Of a DNA stretch of 64,000 nt, positions 60,956 to 64,000 are shown piece after piece. Numbering within the stretch: position 1 is the first letter of the stretch; every line of letters starts with the position of its first letter. Origin of the DNA: Oscillospiraceae bacterium Marseille-Q3528 (GTDB taxonomy: Bacteria; Bacillota; Clostridia; Lachnospirales; Lachnospiraceae); NCBI GenBank assembly GCA_018223385.1, contig JAGTTR010000009.1:62001-126000 (forward strand), given 5' to 3'. Made by a program: the position numbers and the translations under genes. The notes under the pieces were generated by a model. That model was given only the letters and a program-made list of their open reading frames with translations. It searched no databases and was not told where the DNA came from.

Positions 60956-62107
60956 ATGGCAGACTGGACAGAGGCCCCTTTCGTTTACCGGGGACAGAAA
61001 AAATTAAGAAGAGGATATACAACAGGCACGTGCGCGGCGGCAGCTGCGGCCGGGGCGGCCCGGATGCTGCTGTCCGGCAAACCGGTGTCCGAGGTGAAGC
61101 TCCGGGTGCCGGAGGGGAGCACGCTGTGCCTTTCTCTGGTGGAAACCAGCCTTTCGGCTTCCAGCTGCAGCTGCGGGGTGGTGAAGGACAGCGGGGATGA
61201 TCCGGATATCACCAACGGTTCCATGGTTTGTGCCAAAGTGTCTTTTGCACATAGTTCCGGGCTTGTTTTGACCGGCGGCGTGGGGGTCGGACGCGTGACA
61301 AAACCGGGACTTTCGGTGCCGGTGGGAGAACCGGCCATCAACCCGGTGCCCCGGAAAATGATCCTGGAAGGGGTGGCGGCCATTTGTCGGGAGTACGGAT
61401 ATACCGGCGGCCTGGTGGTGGAGATCTCTGTGCCTGAGGGCGAGGCTCTGGCGGCGCGTACCTTCAATCCCCGGCTGGGCATTGTGGGCGGTATTTCCAT
61501 TCTGGGCACCTCGGGCATTGTGGAACCCATGAGCGAGGAGGCGCTGGTGGCGTCCATCGGTCTGGAAATCCGCATGGCAGTGAAAAATGGCAGCGGGTAT
61601 CTGCTGCTGGTGCCGGGCAATTACGGGGAAGATTTTGTGAAGGAACACCATCTGGCAGACCATGTGCAGCCGGTGAAATGCAGCAACTATGTGGGAGAAA
61701 GCCTGGATATGGCCGTCCGGGAGGGGGCCAAAGGCGTGCTCTTTGTGGCCCATATCGGAAAATTTGTGAAGCTGGCCGAAGGGATGATGAATACCCATTC
61801 TGCCTACGGGGACTGCCGCATGGCGATCCTGTGCGCGGAGGCTGTGCGGGCCGGGGCACCCCGGGAGGTGCTTCCCAGGATTCTGGAAAGCGTGACCACC
61901 GATGAGGCGCTGCGGATTTTGCAGGAGGCGGGATTTCTGGAATCGGTGATGCAGCATCTGATGGAGCATATCGAGGGGCAGCTGACACGCCGGGCCGCCG
62001 GGAAAACCCAGGTGGGCGCCATTGTTTTTTCCAATGTATACGGTGTGCTGGGGCAGACCGGACAGGCGGAGGTACTTCTCCGGCATTTACAGGAAAATGG
62101 GAAGTAA
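60956..62107 (+). CDS. cbiD: Cobalt-precorrin-5B C1-methyltransferase CbiD
   Basis: CbiD methylates C1 of cobalt-precorrin-5B in the anaerobic pathway. The 383-residue product has the family start LRRGYTTGTCAAAAAAGAARML, VKDSGDDPDITNG, GVGVGRVTKPGLSVPVGEPAINPVP and the late FVAHIGKFVKLAEGMMNTHS. The ATG at 60956 after AGGAGA is chosen; an in-frame ATG at 60923 lies inside cobT. Confidence 0.95.
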   Translation: MADWTEAPFVYRGQKKLRRGYTTGTCAAAAAAGAARMLLSGKPVSEVKLRVPEGSTLCLSLVETSLSASSCSCGVVKDSGDDPDITNGSMVCAKVSFAHSSGLVLTGGVGVGRVTKPGLSVPVGEPAINPVPRKMILEGVAAICREYGYTGGLVVEISVPEGEALAARTFNPRLGIVGGISILGTSGIVEPMSEEALVASIGLEIRMAVKNGSGYLLLVPGNYGEDFVKEHHLADHVQPVKCSNYVGESLDMAVREGAKGVLFVAHIGKFVKLAEGMMNTHSAYGDCRMAILCAEAVRAGAPREVLPRILESVTTDEALRILQEAGFLESVMQHLMEHIEGQLTRRAAGKTQVGAIVFSNVYGVLGQTGQAEVLLRHLQENGK

Positions 62108-62121
62108 AGGAGGCAGATCAG

Positions 62122-63240
62122 ATGCAGAGAATTGCAGTCATCGGTTTTACCGGACAGGGCGGAGCGCTGGCGCTGCAGGTGTGCAGACGGCTCCGGGAAA
62201 ATGGATATATGGCCGAGGGCTACGCGGGCGCCGCGGCAGCCAGACGGTCAGGTCTGCTTCCGGCAGAGGGCGGCATGTGGAACTGGGTGCAGCAGATGTT
62301 TCGGGAAAAGGAAGCGCTGCTGTTCATCGGGGCCTGCGGCATCGCGGTGCGCAGCATTGCGCCGTTTCTGAAAAGTAAGTGGGAAGATCCGGCGGTGCTG
62401 GTCATGGATGAGAAGGGGGAGGCGGTGATCCCTCTGCTCAGCGGCCATGCGGGAGGCGGCAATGCACTGGCGCTGCAGGTGGCGGCACTTCTGGGGGCGA
62501 CCCCGGTGCTGACCACGGCTACGGACGTGAACGGGCAGTTCGCAGTGGATGTGTTTGCCCGGAAAAACGGATTGAAGATCCGGGAGAAGGCGCTGGCCAA
62601 GGAAGTCTCTGCCCGGGTTTTACAGGGGGAGCGACTGCCGGTGCTGACGGAGGTGCCGCTGTACGGGGACTGGCCCGGGGCACTGTATAAAGAAGAAAAA
62701 ACAGGAGCGATGTCTGAAAGGGCACGTCTGGGACAGCACAATCCAAACGTGTCAGGGGATGCACAAGCGGATGGAAAGAAATCTCCGCTGGGTATTTCTA
62801 TCGGAAAAGACGGACAGAATAGATGGGAAAAGACGCTGCACCTGTATCCGGCCCAGTTGACAGCTGGAGTGGGCTGCCGGAGAGGAACATCAAAGGAAGC
62901 CATTCTGGAAGCCCTGCAGCAGGCCACAGCCCAGGTCGGGGGCTCGCTTATGGATATCCGTCTTGTGGCATCCATTGATCTGAAAGCAAAAGAGGCAGGG
63001 CTTCTGGAGGTTTGTCGGGAGATGGAAGTGCCGTTCCGGTGTTTTTCGGCGGAGGCGCTTTTGCAGGCAGAAGGGGAATTCACCCCGTCGCCTTTTGTAC
63101 AGGAGATCACCGGTGTGGACAATGTGTGCGAGCGGGCGGCAGTGACAGGCAGTGAAGGCGGAGCCCTTGTTTTGAAAAAGCAGGTGTTTTCCGGGGTAAC
63201 AGTGGCATTGGCAAAAGGAAGGCAGGAGATTTGGTTTTGA
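62122..63240 (+). CDS. cbiG: Cobalt-precorrin-5A hydrolase CbiG
   Basis: CbiG opens the lactone and removes the C20 fragment as acetaldehyde. The 372-residue product has an N-terminal domain with LLFIGACGIAVRSIAPFLKSKWEDPAVLVMDEKGEAVIPLLSGHAGGGN. A Lys/Gly/Ser-rich, locally AT-richer linker follows (about 188-240). The C-terminal domain (241-372) begins AGVGCRRGTSKEAI and includes VASIDLKAKEAGL and ITGVDNVCERAAV. Both domains are intact. It overlaps cbiJ by four bases (TTGA). Confidence 0.95.
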   Translation: MQRIAVIGFTGQGGALALQVCRRLRENGYMAEGYAGAAAARRSGLLPAEGGMWNWVQQMFREKEALLFIGACGIAVRSIAPFLKSKWEDPAVLVMDEKGEAVIPLLSGHAGGGNALALQVAALLGATPVLTTATDVNGQFAVDVFARKNGLKIREKALAKEVSARVLQGERLPVLTEVPLYGDWPGALYKEEKTGAMSERARLGQHNPNVSGDAQADGKKSPLGISIGKDGQNRWEKTLHLYPAQLTAGVGCRRGTSKEAILEALQQATAQVGGSLMDIRLVASIDLKAKEAGLLEVCREMEVPFRCFSAEALLQAEGEFTPSPFVQEITGVDNVCERAAVTGSEGGALVLKKQVFSGVTVALAKGRQEIWF

Positions 63241-64000
63241 CCGGAGAGGTTTTGATTTTTGCGGGAACGACAGAGGGAAGAGAGCTGGTAAATTATTGCC
63301 GGAAGGAAGGCATCATGGCGGAGGTGGTGGTGGCTACCGATTATGGAAAAGAGCTGATCGAGGAATCCGGCGGCATCCGGGTGTCTGCGGGGCGGCTGGA
63401 CGAGGCACATATGGTGCAGAAAATGCAGGAAAATGCCTTTGATCTGGTGCTGGATGCCACACATCCTTATGCCAGAGAGGCCAGCGACAACATCCGGCGG
63501 GCGGCGGCAGAGACGTCTGTGCCTTATTTACGGGTGTGTCGGCGGGAATCCGATGCCTCCGACGGTATCCATGTGGGCAGCGTGGAGGAAGCGGTGGAAT
63601 TTCTTTCCCATACGAAGGGCAATGTGCTGGCGGTGACCGGCAGCAAGGAGCTTTCCAAATACCGGAAGCTGGCGGATTACCGCACCCGGGTGTACCCGCG
63701 GATCCTGCCTGACGCCCAGACCATCATGGATTGTATGGAGCTGGGATTTGAGCGGAAAAACCTGATCTGTATGCAGGGGCCCTTTTCTCAGGAGCTGAAC
63801 GAGGCCATGCTGCACCAGACCAACGCCCAGTGGATGGTGACCAAGGAGGGCGGCCGGGAGGGCGGCTTCGACGAAAAAATGCGGGCTGCCAGACAGGCGG
63901 GGGCGCAGCTCATTGTGGTGGGACGACCTTCCCGGGAGGAAGGGTATTCCCTGCCCCAGATCTATGACTATCTGAAAAAATTTTATCACATCGGCGGCAG
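63237..64000 (+). CDS. cbiJ: Cobalt-precorrin-6A reductase (CbiJ/CobK), 3' end beyond window
   Basis: The frame from TTG at 63237 stays open to the window end, giving about 254 residues. It starts TGEVLIFAGTTEGRELVNYC, the NADPH-binding N terminus. It also contains DLVLDATHPYAREASDNI, VLAVTGSKELSKYRKL, CMQGPFSQELNEAM and VTKEGGREGGFDEKMRAA, all CobK/CbiJ landmarks. TTG is supported by GGCAGGAG eight bases upstream and overlaps the cbiG stop. The normal length is about 250 residues, so it is close to complete or fused to something further on. cbiET, cbiA and cobU/S/C are not in the window. Confidence 0.9.
   Translation, partial: MTGEVLIFAGTTEGRELVNYCRKEGIMAEVVVATDYGKELIEESGGIRVSAGRLDEAHMVQKMQENAFDLVLDATHPYAREASDNIRRAAAETSVPYLRVCRRESDASDGIHVGSVEEAVEFLSHTKGNVLAVTGSKELSKYRKLADYRTRVYPRILPDAQTIMDCMELGFERKNLICMQGPFSQELNEAMLHQTNAQWMVTKEGGREGGFDEKMRAARQAGAQLIVVGRPSREEGYSLPQIYDYLKKFYHIGG

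Noticed and set aside
62220..63464. 414-residue open frame on the minus strand opposite cbiG and cbiJ
   Set aside because: The plus-strand frames match CbiG and CbiJ throughout. The minus product is Ser/Pro/Arg-rich with no family resemblance.
1..64000. CRISPR arrays, tRNA/rRNA genes, insertion sequences or prophage
   Set aside because: No regularly spaced direct repeats, cloverleaf sequences, rRNA-like stretches, transposase or integrase products were recognised on either strand.

Overview
The window looks like chromosome from an anaerobic, endospore-forming Clostridia member, most probably Lachnospiraceae. The basis is gene content (spoIVA, Pta-AckA acetate fermentation, cobalt-early B12 synthesis, radical-SAM ThiH, two lepB genes flanking rbgA), housekeeping gene order (ylxM-ffh-rpsP-khpA-rimM-trmD...rplS-lepB-rbgA-lepB-rnhB-yraN), moderately high GC, and Gram-positive lipoproteins. 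No tRNA, rRNA, CRISPR array, transposase or prophage was seen.

Layout. (1) 1-6000: the 3' part of a PFL/UPF0210 gene, a shortened crotonase-like protein, tmcAL on the minus strand, then pta-ackA. (2) 6.1-12.65 kb: a cobalamin-riboswitch operon encoding a lipid-anchored CbiK-type chelatase, a membrane-anchored protein with two NEAT-like domains, and a FecCD-type ABC transporter whose ATPase carries an extra C-terminal domain. This looks like a corrinoid/metallo-tetrapyrrole capture system. (3) 12.7-37.8 kb: housekeeping genes for lipid synthesis (plsX, acpP, plsY, gpsA), chromosome and SRP functions (smc, ftsY, ffh), ribosome and RNA maturation (rpmF, rnc, rpsP, rimM, trmD, rplS, rbgA, der), signal peptidases, and unknowns. 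An asparaginase gene sits between trmD and rplS. (4) 37.9-44.4 kb: a purine nucleoside salvage operon (nucleoside hydrolase, BMP-type ABC transporter). One permease is frameshifted, and a stand-alone RarA/MgsA C-terminal domain gene sits inside the operon. (5) 44.4-50.2 kb: a TPP-riboswitch operon thiS-F-G-H-ED-cytX without thiC. (6) 50.3-53.9 kb: spoIVA, a purine permease, and an MscL with a zinc-ribbon tail. (7) 54-64 kb: a B12 operon cbiL-F-H-cobD-cbiP-cbiC-cobT-cbiD-cbiG-cbiJ, which runs off the window.

The most unusual signal is intergenic. Two elements of about 155 bp (12692-12846 and 22641-22798) have near-identical left halves. Their right halves have diverged in sequence but keep the same nested stems by compensatory changes, including the same single unpaired T. 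Each ends about 17 bp before a strong TTGACA promoter that drives a housekeeping operon. This suggests an undescribed structured RNA or MITE-like family. Two other multi-hairpin intergenic elements (1063-1148 and 21790-21939) may be related families.

Limits. All names rest on reading motifs and gene order by eye; no database search or folding program was run. Promoters, terminators and some start codons are pattern calls.
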